This document shows positions 1 through 8,059 of a DNA stretch of 40,333 nucleotides, piece after piece; the first letter of the stretch is position 1; the number at the start of each line of letters is the position of its first letter. Under the pieces are notes generated by a model. The model was not told the origin of the DNA and did not search any database. It worked only from the letters and a program-made list of their open reading frames with translations. Location: contig JAABRY010000016.1 in assembly GCA_011390645.1 (NCBI GenBank), positions 1 through 40,333 of the forward strand, given 5' to 3'. The stretch is from Gemmatimonadota bacterium. GTDB lineage: Bacteria > Gemmatimonadota > Gemmatimonadetes > Gemmatimonadales > GWC2-71-9. Both the position numbers and the translations under genes were made by a program.

Positions 1-65
1 TCGTAGGTCGTAGGTCGTAGGTCGTAGGTCGTAGGTCGTAGGTCGTAGGTCGTAGGTCGTAGGTC
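1..65. repeat. Tandem 7-bp repeat (TCGTAGG)x9, truncated by the window edge
   Basis: Direct read: TCGTAGG repeated without interruption from base 1 to about 63. Confidence 0.97.
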
Positions 66-178
66 ACAGGACTTTGATCAGCCGCGACCAGCTGCCGGGC
101 CGAAGATTGGCTTCTGGATGCTGGATGTTGGATATTTCGCTGTTCGCCGTTCGCTGCTCGCCGCCAGGAGCTTGCCGC

Positions 179-2080
179 ATGTCAGAAGCCCTCCGTGCCT
201 GGTTCCTCGGTCCGCGCGGCGAAAACGCCGAGCTCGCGGAGCGTCTGTTGTTGGAGGCGTTTCGGGATCACGTCTTCTGGCGTCGCAATCATCATCCCGA
301 GGACGGCTTCACGATCCGCGAGGCCGACCGCCGACGACCGGGTTACGACGACGCCGTCGCGGTCCTGATCGAGGAGCTGCACGGCTTGCTCGCGGCGCTG
401 AAGCGTGACGTCCCGTTCTTCAGCGGTCGTTATCAGGGCCATATGCTGGGCGAGCAGACGCTGGCCGCGCAGATCGGCTACTTCGCCGGGATGCTCTACA
501 ACCCGAACAACGTCGTCGCCGAGGCGTCGCCAGTGACCACGCGTCTGGAACTGGAGGCCGCGGCGCAACTCGCGGCGATGATCGGCTACGATCCTGCCAC
601 CAGTTGGGGCCACCTGACCAGCGGTGGCACGGTGGCGAACTTCGAGGCGCTCTGGATCGCGAGGGGCGTGCGCTATCTCCCCGTCACGCTCGCACTCGCG
701 GCGCGCGATCTCGGCGAGCGCGTCCCCGCCGCACTGCCGGACGGCACCATTGCGGATCTGCGTGATCTCCCACTCTGGGCACTCCTCAACCTGCGGCCGT
801 CGGATGCGCTCGATGCGCACGCCGCATTGCATGCCGTGGTGCCCCGGACCGAGGCGCATCGCGCACTCGAAGCGCGTGCGCTGTCGAGCATCGGGTATCA
901 GGAGTACACCCGACAACTCGCCGCGACGTGGGATGATCCGCTGCCACCCGCGGTCGTGCTCATCGCCTCGACGGCACACTACTCCTGGGAGAAAATCGTC
1001 CGCGCGCTCGGCATTGGTGCGCAGCGCATCGTGCAGGTGCCGGTCGATGCCCATGCGCGCATGCATCCAGAAGCGCTGGCTGAGGCATTCGCGGCATGTG
1101 CCAAGTCACGCACCGCCGTTCTTGGAGTGGTGTCGGTGTGCGGCACGACAGAGGAAGGCGCGATCGACCGGCTCGATGCGATCGCGGATGTCTGCAACGC
1201 CGCGCGTCGCGAGCACGGTCTCGCCGCGCACTTGCACGCGGATGCGTGTCATGGCGGCTATGCAGCGGCGCTCACGCGTGATGCGGGTGGCGCACGACTC
1301 ACGGGCCCGCAGATTCGTGCGCATCGCGGCGACGCATGGCCTGACGACGCCTGGGTGCGCGCCGTGACGGCACTCGAACGTGCGGACTCCGTGACCATCG
1401 ATCCGCACAAGATGGGTTACATCCCCTATCCGGCGGGTGCCTTCCTGCTTCGGGATCGTCGGGCCCGCGCGCTCGTCTCACAGGAGCCGCCCTATCTCGC
1501 GCACGATGATGGCGATGCGTCCGGATTCCTCGGCCGGTGGATTCTGGAGGGGAGCAAGCCTGGTGCGGCGGCGGCTGCCGTCTGGTTGAGTCATCGCGTG
1601 GTGCCGCTCACCGTGGACGGCTACGGGCACCTCGTGGCGGAGACCTCCGCCGGGGCTCGTGCGCTGCATGCGGCGCTGCAGGCGCCAGGCGCGCTGGGGA
1701 GCTGCCGAGCGGTGTGCCTCCCCGAGCCTGACCTCAATGTCCTGGCATGGGCGGTGACGCATCCCTCGTGTACCACGCTGCGCGAGGTGAATGCGCTCAA
1801 CGAGGCAATCGCCGAGCGTATGCGCGCGGGGGGTGAGCGCGAGCCGGCGTACATGCTCACCCGGACTCGGTTTGCCTCACCAGGATGCGACGGGATTGCC
1901 GCGCCGCTGCTGGAAGAGTTGGGGGTGGGGGCAGGGGAGTGGCCTACCGAGGGGCTGGTGGTGCTCCGGTCCACGATCATGGATCCGTACTTCGTGGCCG
2001 GGCCGCCCACGCCCGACCACCTGCACGGGCTGGTGGGGGCGGTCCGGACGGTGGCGGAGGCGGTGCTCTCGGAAGGGTGA
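179..2080 (+). CDS. Pyridoxal-phosphate-dependent decarboxylase, tyrosine decarboxylase-like (group II)
   Basis: ORF with the PLP-lysine motif TIDPHKMGYIPYPAGAF and HLTSGGTVANFEALW. Start set to ATG 179 (MSEALRAWF) instead of 74 because the upstream stretch is low-complexity repeat-like DNA. Confidence 0.88.
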   Translation: MSEALRAWFLGPRGENAELAERLLLEAFRDHVFWRRNHHPEDGFTIREADRRRPGYDDAVAVLIEELHGLLAALKRDVPFFSGRYQGHMLGEQTLAAQIGYFAGMLYNPNNVVAEASPVTTRLELEAAAQLAAMIGYDPATSWGHLTSGGTVANFEALWIARGVRYLPVTLALAARDLGERVPAALPDGTIADLRDLPLWALLNLRPSDALDAHAALHAVVPRTEAHRALEARALSSIGYQEYTRQLAATWDDPLPPAVVLIASTAHYSWEKIVRALGIGAQRIVQVPVDAHARMHPEALAEAFAACAKSRTAVLGVVSVCGTTEEGAIDRLDAIADVCNAARREHGLAAHLHADACHGGYAAALTRDAGGARLTGPQIRAHRGDAWPDDAWVRAVTALERADSVTIDPHKMGYIPYPAGAFLLRDRRARALVSQEPPYLAHDDGDASGFLGRWILEGSKPGAAAAAVWLSHRVVPLTVDGYGHLVAETSAGARALHAALQAPGALGSCRAVCLPEPDLNVLAWAVTHPSCTTLREVNALNEAIAERMRAGGEREPAYMLTRTRFASPGCDGIAAPLLEELGVGAGEWPTEGLVVLRSTIMDPYFVAGPPTPDHLHGLVGAVRTVAEAVLSEG

Positions 2081-2129
2081 AAACTTGACCACGGCGGGTC
2101 GGGGACCTAACCTTCCGTGCTGTCCTGCA

Positions 2130-2203
<74 letters not shown>

Positions 2204-2211
2204 TATATCCG

Positions 2212-2252
2212 CCACCCCCGAGCCTTTGGTTTGGGGGTGGTTTGGGTTTTGG
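2212..2252 (+). terminator. Hairpin terminator of tRNA-Ile
   Basis: CCACCCCCGAGCC-TTT-GGTTTGGGGGTGG stem (with G-U pairs) followed by a T-rich tail TTTGGGTTTTGG. Confidence 0.7.
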
Positions 2253-2260
2253 GGGTGGCG

Positions 2261-2330
2261 GTGAGGTCGGAGGTGGAGCTCGTCCGCTGCGCGGCCTCGC
2301 TCGCCTCCGGCTCAACTCCTCCCAGGCCCA
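2261..2330 (+). pseudogene. Decayed duplicate of the tRNA-Ile 3' half, interrupted by a 37-bp insert
   Basis: GTGAGGTCGGAGGT (=2171-2184) and TCAACTCCTCCCAGGCCCATA recur, split by GGAGCTCGTCCGCTGCGCGGCCTCGCTCGCCTCCGGC (2275-2311). Confidence 0.88.
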
Positions 2331-2338
2331 TACATCCG

Positions 2339-2380
2339 CCACCCCCCGGGCATCAGCTCGGGGGGTGGTTTGGTTTTGGG
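2339..2380 (+). terminator. Second copy of the tRNA terminator hairpin
   Basis: CCACCCCCCGGGC-ATCA-GCTCGGGGGGTGG then TTTGGTTTTGG; same architecture and position relative to the duplicated tRNA tail. Confidence 0.65.
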
Positions 2381-2537
2381 GAATGCGACCAGCGGCCGTG
2401 TCCCCCTGAGCGCAGCGAAGTGGTGGTTTGGTTTTGGGGCACGCGACCAGCGGCCGTGTCCCCCTGAGCGCAGCGAAGTGGTGGTTTGGTTTTGGGAACG
2501 CGACCAGCGGCCGTGTCCCCCTGAGCGAAGCGAAGGG
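2364..2537. repeat. Three tandem copies of a ~58-bp unit containing a CCTGAGCGcAGCGAAG core
   Basis: GGTGGTTTGGTTTTGGGGnnnGCGACCAGCGGCCGTGTCCCCCTGAGCGCAGCGAAGT at 2364-2421, 2422-2479 and 2480-2537 (third copy slightly diverged). Confidence 0.95.
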
Positions 2538-2930
2538 TCACCGCGCGCGGTGCCGCCGAAACTCGACTGAGGGCAACTCGCGAAAATCCTCGTCCTGGGT
2601 CCAGAGCGTGCCGCCGACCGCCTGCGTCGTCGCGTAGATGATGCTGTCGGCGAGCGCGAGTCCGTTGCGCTTGCCCGCGGTCGCGGCATCCACCGCGAGT
2701 TGGTCGTCGAGCGGAACAAGAGTGGCTTGCCGCATCTGTGCGAGCACGTCTGGAATGATCGAGCGTTGCCCCTGCACCTCGAGTCGCCGCAGCACTTCGG
2801 TGATGACGAGGGTCGGCACCACCAGCGAGTGCACCGCTTCAATCGCGGGAGCAAACGCATCGGCATTGGGCCCGTCCGCCAGATACTCGAGCCATGCAGA
2901 GGAGTCCACCACGTTAGACACGGTCGGCAT
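2538..2930 (-). CDS. vapC: PIN-domain ribonuclease toxin, VapC family
   Basis: 130 aa; NVVDSSAWLEYL, ITEVLRRLE, GLALADSIIYATTQ, LWTQDEDF match PIN-domain acidic motifs; overlaps an AbrB-type antitoxin gene. Confidence 0.88.
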   Translation of the reverse strand: MPTVSNVVDSSAWLEYLADGPNADAFAPAIEAVHSLVVPTLVITEVLRRLEVQGQRSIIPDVLAQMRQATLVPLDDQLAVDAATAGKRNGLALADSIIYATTQAVGGTLWTQDEDFRELPSVEFRRHRAR

Positions 2931-3132
2931 CCCTCGGCACGCGCGTGTCGATCCCAGGGGCGATGCCGCGCAGTGACTTCATCGTGCCCACCGGCACGAG
3001 CGTGATCCGGCCCTCATAGATCACCACTTCGATCTTCTGGCCGGGCGTCAGGTCAAAGGCCTCCCGCACCGACGGAGGGATCACAACCTGATACTTCGAG
3101 GACAAGGTCACGGCTGCCACGGTCTGCTCCAT
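2914..3132 (-). CDS. vapB: SpoVT/AbrB-fold antitoxin, VapB/MazE-like
   Basis: 72 aa; VTLSSKYQVVIPPSVREAFDLTPGQKIEVVIYEGRITLVP is a typical AbrB swapped-hairpin motif; 17-nt overlap with vapC. Confidence 0.9.
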   Translation of the reverse strand: MEQTVAAVTLSSKYQVVIPPSVREAFDLTPGQKIEVVIYEGRITLVPVGTMKSLRGIAPGIDTRVPRDADRV

Positions 3133-3187
3133 GCGAGGGCTCCCGAATGGTAAAAGGGCGATTGGCTTCGTTCAACGACCTACCGAT

Positions 3188-3199
3188 CGATGTACATCG
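3188..3199. promoter_or_regulatory. 12-bp perfect palindrome upstream of vapBC (candidate operator)
   Basis: CGATGTACATCG, 55 bp upstream of the vapB start codon. Confidence 0.4.
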
Positions 3200-3313
3200 C
3201 GTAGAAGTCTCTCTCACTCATGATCTGTAGGGCTCACAGGGGTTGTGTCACCCTTCGATCGGTGGCGGGGCCAGAAAGTGCGCAGTCCATTGCCGCATCA
3301 ATGACAAGCTCAC

Positions 3314-3342
3314 TTGACACGATGACAAGCGAGCTTTACATT
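3314..3342 (+). promoter_or_regulatory. Sigma70-type promoter for the membrane protein/XRE pair
   Basis: TTGACA (3314-3319), 17-bp spacer, TACATT (3337-3342); GGAG and GTG start follow at 3361 and 3373. Confidence 0.7.
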
Positions 3343-3372
3343 CATGGCGTCCTCATTCTGGGAGTTACCGCC

Positions 3373-3840
3373 GTGACCAAGATCTCGAACGCTGATGTAG
3401 AGGCCGACCTGCGCCGTCTGCGACGGCACTCGGGTTGGCGGGGTATGGTTTCCGCCTTGGTGGTAGGCGTAGTGTTCGCGGTAGCGCTAGATCGGCTAGG
3501 CCAACCGGATCTCCACCCGACGGCAAGGAACGTTTGGCTGCTACTCCCACTTCTCGCCATCGCGTGGGCGGTATATGAACAACTCCTGTCCCGGCGCAAG
3601 TGGGATGAATTCGAGCGGATGCTCAACGCCCGGGCAATGGAGATCACCTGGCCTCTGACCCTAGGCTGGTTCCTGCTCGTCGCACTTCTCACCACGGCGT
3701 TCGGGTTCCCCGCCTTGATACCGGCACCGTTCGGACTTGCACCGATTCAACTTGGTTGGCTTGGAATTCTGGCGGTGCCGCTTCTGCTCGCCGGGGTCGT
3801 CTATGTGCTGGTCAACAAGCGCTACCTCGGCAAACAGTGA
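3373..3840 (+). CDS. Small integral membrane protein of unknown function
   Basis: VTKISNADVEADLRRLRRHSGWRGM... with several hydrophobic segments; GTG 3373 chosen because GGAG lies 8 nt upstream and the promoter overlaps the longer ORF start at 3220. Confidence 0.72.
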   Translation: MTKISNADVEADLRRLRRHSGWRGMVSALVVGVVFAVALDRLGQPDLHPTARNVWLLLPLLAIAWAVYEQLLSRRKWDEFERMLNARAMEITWPLTLGWFLLVALLTTAFGFPALIPAPFGLAPIQLGWLGILAVPLLLAGVVYVLVNKRYLGKQ

Positions 3841-4034
3841 CCAACCGCGTGCAGGAACTCCGACTCGCGCGTGGGTGGACACAGGCACGCCTCGCCGAGG
3901 AGCTCGACGTGTCACGCCAGACGATCTACGCGATCGAGAGCGGCCGCTTCGATCCGTCGTTGCCGTTGGCGTTCGCGATCGCACGCTGCTTCGGGTTGCG
4001 GATCGAGGAGATCTTCACGCCCAACCAGGCCTGA
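3837..4034 (+). CDS. XRE-family helix-turn-helix regulator (YozG-like, ~65 aa)
   Basis: VTNRVQELRLARGWTQARLAEELDVSRQTIYAIESGRFDPSLPLAFAIARCFGLRIEEIFTPNQA; GTG overlaps the upstream TGA (GTGA). Confidence 0.92.
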   Translation: MTNRVQELRLARGWTQARLAEELDVSRQTIYAIESGRFDPSLPLAFAIARCFGLRIEEIFTPNQA

Positions 4035-4108
4035 CTCGCGAGTGCTCCGCACGAGGGCGCACGCCCCATCCTCCACGCTTGCCCCGTGATGTAGCTTTCC
4101 CCCCGACC

Positions 4109-4828
4109 ATGCCACCCCTCGCCTCGCAGGCTCCCGCTCGAATCGGCATGGCCACCAGGCCTTGGCCGGCCTACTTCGCCATCGTCACGATCCTCCTGCT
4201 CGTCCTGAGCGTCGTGGCGTTCTCCGACAACTTGTTCACCGACATCAGGCAGCCGAGCAACAGCGATCCGAAGATGGTCGTCCACGGCCTGTTCGGACTG
4301 GCGTGGTACCTCCTCCTCGCGCTCCAGGCGAACCTGGTCCGTGTGCGGAACCTCCGCCTCCACCGACGACTCGGGATCACCACCTTCCTCGTGGGCCTGG
4401 GGGTGACGCTCAGTACGCTCTGGGTGTTCATCGCGGTCTGGAAGGGATGGGGGGCGATGAGCGCCGAGGCGCGCGCGAACCGGTTGCTGCTGCCGGGGTT
4501 TGCCCTCGCACTCCTGTTGGCGTGGCGTTGGCGCACACGACCGGACTGGCACAAGCGGCTCATCCTCGCCGGCACCTTCCTGATGCTCGGTCCGGTGCTG
4601 GCGCGTTGCTACGACCCGCTCATCGTGTCGTGGCTCGAGCCGCTCGCTCCGGCCTTCATGGCGCGCGCGGACGAGGTCGGCTTCCTGGTCTTCTTCGTGG
4701 GGCTCTGGATTGGCTCGTTCGCGTTGCTGGCACACTACGACTGGCTCACGCTGCGTCGGGTGCACCAGGTGACGATCGCGGGGTTCGTCTGGCTGATGAC
4801 CTCCTGGCTGGTGGCTGCGCTGGGCTAG
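4109..4828 (+). CDS. Multi-pass membrane protein
   Basis: Hydrophobic segments YFAIVTILLLVLSVVAF, LFGLAWYLLLALQ, LGITTFLVGLGVTLSTLWVFIAV; ATG 4109 or 4148 possible. Confidence 0.75.
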   Translation: MPPLASQAPARIGMATRPWPAYFAIVTILLLVLSVVAFSDNLFTDIRQPSNSDPKMVVHGLFGLAWYLLLALQANLVRVRNLRLHRRLGITTFLVGLGVTLSTLWVFIAVWKGWGAMSAEARANRLLLPGFALALLLAWRWRTRPDWHKRLILAGTFLMLGPVLARCYDPLIVSWLEPLAPAFMARADEVGFLVFFVGLWIGSFALLAHYDWLTLRRVHQVTIAGFVWLMTSWLVAALG

Positions 4829-4906
4829 GTGGTGCGGTCGCATTATCGTCGTGTCGGGGCGACGCAGTAGCCCCGAGACCCTCCCCACTCGTACTCAGGA
4901 GATCGC

Positions 4907-5278
4907 GTGCATTCCGTCCTGTCGCCAGCAGCCGTGGCCGAGTCGCTCACCGAGTACTGGTCGCCGCGCGTGATCGCTGAGGTGGACGACAACTACGTCA
5001 AGGTCGCCAAGGTCAAGGGGACCCTCGCCTGGCACGCGCACGACGACGAGGATGAACTCTTCTTCATCCTCAAGGGCTCGCTCACGATCGAGATGGAGTC
5101 GGGGGCGGTGGAGCTTTCCGCCGGGCAGGCCTACGTCGTCCCCCGCGGAGTGCGCCACAATCCGGTGGCCGCAGAGGAATGCCACGTCATGCTGATCGAG
5201 CGCAAGACCACGCGGCACACCGGCGACGTCGTCATGGAGAAGACGCGATCCGTCACGGAGCAGCTCCGTCCGGTGTAG
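4907..5278 (+). CDS. Cupin-domain protein (mannose-6-phosphate isomerase-like)
   Basis: KGTLAWHAHDDEDELFFILKGSLTIEME...LSAGQAYVVPRGVRHNPVA cupin motifs; GTG start preceded by CAGGAGA. Confidence 0.9.
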   Translation: MHSVLSPAAVAESLTEYWSPRVIAEVDDNYVKVAKVKGTLAWHAHDDEDELFFILKGSLTIEMESGAVELSAGQAYVVPRGVRHNPVAAEECHVMLIERKTTRHTGDVVMEKTRSVTEQLRPV

Positions 5279-5307
5279 CGTCGTCTTCAGGTGGGAGCCG
5301 ATACCCC

Positions 5308-5373
5308 GAACGTCACATCCATCCGCACCACGATCTCCTCGTTCATCTTGAGTGTCCCGAACAACTTGGAGAG
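5308..5373 (-). pseudogene. 66-bp exact duplicate of the 3' end of the yceI gene at 12281-12844
   Basis: 5308-5373 is identical to 12293-12358; translation LSKLFGTLKMNEEIVVRMDVTF continues to GVSAPT-stop (TGA, 5289-5287). Confidence 0.92.
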
Positions 5374-5594
5374 TGCCAGCCAAACCGCCGTGGTGCGAGG
5401 ATGCGATCATGCGGCTGCCTTCATGGTGCCGAGGGTCTGCCGGCAGAACTCGTCTGAGGACGATCCCCCCATCCGAGCATCTGGCCTCCGACCCCCATGG
5501 CACAATCTCCCGCCGTCCTGCGCGTTGTCAGGTATCACCACGTCATCCGACCCACCGTCGGGTCATCGGACCTATCAGACAACGGAGCGTCACC

Positions 5595-6572
5595 ATGCCA
5601 TCATCCCCTGCCGCAAGACTCTGGATTCTCGGGACCATCGTCGCAGCCGCCGGGTGCGACGGTTCCGCCGCCGTCACCAGCAGCCCGCCTGACCTCAGCG
5701 CCGCGAAGACCGCCAGCGCACCCGGTGAAGTCCACCTCCTCGGTGACTTCGCGCTCTATATGCCAACCGCACCGGACGGACCGCGGGCAGTGATCGTGGC
5801 ACTCGGTGGACCGAGCACCAGGGCCGTGCTGGTCACGGAGGAACCTTTCATGGCGCCACCGCTGGTTATCCCAGCGCTCAAGGCGATGGGAGCTGCCGTA
5901 CGCGCGTTCGCGGACGAGCACCGCGTGGCGATTCTCGGCACATCGCGCTTCGGACCCTCTGCCCTACCCAATGGGGTGGCGAGCGATGCGCTCATTTTCG
6001 ATGCGCTCGCTCAGGGCGCGGCAGCGAGTGGTCGCGCGAAGCTGGCGAGTGTCCCGATCCTGCTGTTCGGACTGTCGGGGGGGGGACCTGAGGTGTCCGG
6101 CTTTGCGGCGCGGCATCCTGATCGGGTGGCGGGTGTCTTCCTCAAGGCCCCCTCGGGCGTTGCATCGCTCACGACGGCAGCACAGCGTGAAGTCCCGACC
6201 TTCCTGGCGTTGGCAGAATCGGATATTCTGGTCAACAACGTCGCACTTGCGCAGGCGTTCGCCGCCAATCGTGCCGGCGGGGCACTCTGGGCGTTGGCGA
6301 CTGAGCCGGGGGCAGAGCATTTCAGCTATTCTGACGCGTTGCGGGACGCGACCATCGGGTGGATGCGATCGATCATGGATCGTCGCGTGGCCGGCTCCTC
6401 GGGTCAGATCCAGCCTGCTGTCGCTCCCGCCGGTTGGCTGGGTGATCCAGCCACCGGTGAGGCTTCTCCATGGGGTCGGTATCGCGGCGACCGGTCAGCG
6501 GCGAGCTGGTTCCCGACGCAGCGCACCGCGGAGGACTGGCGCGTGCTGATTGGTGCGGCAGCGGGTAGCTGA
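5595..6572 (+). CDS. Alpha/beta-hydrolase-type lipoprotein
   Basis: MPSSPAARLWILGTIVAAAGCDGS lipobox; nucleophile elbow LFGLSGGGPEVSGFAARHPDRVAGVFLKAP. Confidence 0.8.
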   Translation: MPSSPAARLWILGTIVAAAGCDGSAAVTSSPPDLSAAKTASAPGEVHLLGDFALYMPTAPDGPRAVIVALGGPSTRAVLVTEEPFMAPPLVIPALKAMGAAVRAFADEHRVAILGTSRFGPSALPNGVASDALIFDALAQGAAASGRAKLASVPILLFGLSGGGPEVSGFAARHPDRVAGVFLKAPSGVASLTTAAQREVPTFLALAESDILVNNVALAQAFAANRAGGALWALATEPGAEHFSYSDALRDATIGWMRSIMDRRVAGSSGQIQPAVAPAGWLGDPATGEASPWGRYRGDRSAASWFPTQRTAEDWRVLIGAAAGS

Positions 6573-6653
6573 CGCTCCGTTCTGGGCGCATCCACTTGCC
6601 ACTCTCGAGACGCAGTCTCGGGGGTGGCCTGGTATTTGGGGGGGGGCGTCGGG

Positions 6654-8006
6654 CTATGGCTCGACCACGACGGTCAGCACTTCGGACCACTGCGTTGACC
6701 CAACCGATTGCGTGCAGGTCAACTGGTACGTGCCAGGGTGCTCGAGGCGGACATCAAGGATCCAATCGGGGCTGGTCGCCAGGCTGCCGACGGACCCCAG
6801 ATCCTGCAGGACAACCCCAGTGGAGGGGACGACCTCCGTCAGCTGGAACGGGCAATCGTGAGGTTCGTTGCTGCCGAGTCGCACGGTCTCCCCGAGTCGG
6901 ATGGTCGCCGAAGTGGAGACCCAATCGGAACCGAAGCCATTGATGTCCGCATAGATGAAATCCACGAGGCGAAAGGCCCTGCGAATTGGAGAGAGTCCGT
7001 CCACCGCAACGGTGAGCTCGAAGTCCGATGCACGCTCGCCGGCTTGGAGATAGGTGGCCAGACCGACATGGCCTTGCCCGTCGGTGACAGTCGTCGAGGT
7101 CTCCAATACCTCGTTCGCCTCGGTACGCAGCACCCAGGAGACGGGTACCCCAGAAATGTTGTTGTCGTACAGGTCCGCGACCCGCGCATTCTCCACGACC
7201 CACCCCGGCTTGCCGCGCTGCCACAGCCTGCGGCTCGCGCCAGGCATGGCGTCGGCCCATGCAAGCGTTGCCGGCGCGCCCGGCCGCGCTGTGGCGTGGA
7301 CCTCCGTCCACGGAGAACTCGTGCCTTCCCCGGGGAGGAAGGCGTAGCCGATCCGCGGCCCAGCCGTGGTTGGCAACTGCCACGTGGTGGTGACGTCCCC
7401 GGACGCATCGGTCGTCGTCGAACTCGGCCCGAGGCCCTCACCGTGCCACTCGACGGTCTCCCCGACGAGTGGTGTACCACGCCATGTCAGGCGGGCTCGA
7501 ATCGGCGTCTCGAGTTGGGTCCCCACGATTCCCGACTGGTAGTCTCCCTCGATGATCTGGAGGATCGGGGGCACGGCGTCGCTGGTGAATTGCAGTCGCT
7601 CGCCTGGGACTTCGGCCCATGCCCGAAGTCTGCCTCGTGTGCCGAGGCCCGTGGTCCAGATGGCGGTGGCGATGCCGTCCGCATCGGTGGGGCCAGTTGC
7701 GACGACCCTGCCGCTCGTCGTAGACCAGTCGATGCGCACCCCCGGCACCGGAGTGCTGTTCCGGGTGACGACCACGCGGAGTGGCTGTGTGAGGGTACGT
7801 CCGGGCCGCATGATCTGACCGTCACCGGACGGCGATGCCAGCGCGAGTTGCAGCGCCGCAGGCGCTGGCTCGTCGGGGGGGGGAGATGTGGTCGGTCCTG
7901 TCCCTCCGCATGCCAGTACCAACAAGACCGGAAGGATCACTGACGCTGTCCTGCCAGTACGCGTCCTGCACGGGGCCGTCTGCCCACGAGACTGCGTGGA
8001 AGGCAT
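6654..8006 (-). CDS. Lipoprotein with tandem bacterial Ig-like domains and a degenerate cupredoxin-like C-terminus
   Basis: VILPVLLVLACGGTG lipobox; repeated Big-like motifs (GVRIDWSTTSGRVVATGPTDADGIATAIWTT; VGETVEWHGEGLGPSSTTTDASGDVTTTW); C-term HPGTYQLTCTQS. Confidence 0.78.
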   Translation of the reverse strand: MPSTQSRGQTAPCRTRTGRTASVILPVLLVLACGGTGPTTSPPPDEPAPAALQLALASPSGDGQIMRPGRTLTQPLRVVVTRNSTPVPGVRIDWSTTSGRVVATGPTDADGIATAIWTTGLGTRGRLRAWAEVPGERLQFTSDAVPPILQIIEGDYQSGIVGTQLETPIRARLTWRGTPLVGETVEWHGEGLGPSSTTTDASGDVTTTWQLPTTAGPRIGYAFLPGEGTSSPWTEVHATARPGAPATLAWADAMPGASRRLWQRGKPGWVVENARVADLYDNNISGVPVSWVLRTEANEVLETSTTVTDGQGHVGLATYLQAGERASDFELTVAVDGLSPIRRAFRLVDFIYADINGFGSDWVSTSATIRLGETVRLGSNEPHDCPFQLTEVVPSTGVVLQDLGSVGSLATSPDWILDVRLEHPGTYQLTCTQSVGSTQWSEVLTVVVEP

Positions 8007-8059
8007 GGTGCATCCCATGGTGAGGGGTAAAGCATGCGCGGATGGGGGAAGCAGTCCCA

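Noticed and set aside
1-65. Possible CRISPR array
   Set aside because: The 7-bp units are contiguous with no spacers.
2364-2537. Possible CRISPR array
   Set aside because: Direct tandem copies without unique spacers and no cas genes.
3926-4888. 320-aa minus-strand ORF
   Set aside because: Arg/Glu/His-rich shadow of the XRE and membrane-protein genes.
4895-5503. 202-aa minus-strand ORF
   Set aside because: Mostly antisense to the cupin gene; its similarity to ORF 12162-12437 (LQVVRDTQDERGDRGADGCDV) only reflects the 66-bp duplication in a non-coding frame.
6708-7943. 411-aa plus-strand ORF
   Set aside because: Antisense to the Big-domain lipoprotein, which has lipobox and domain repeats.
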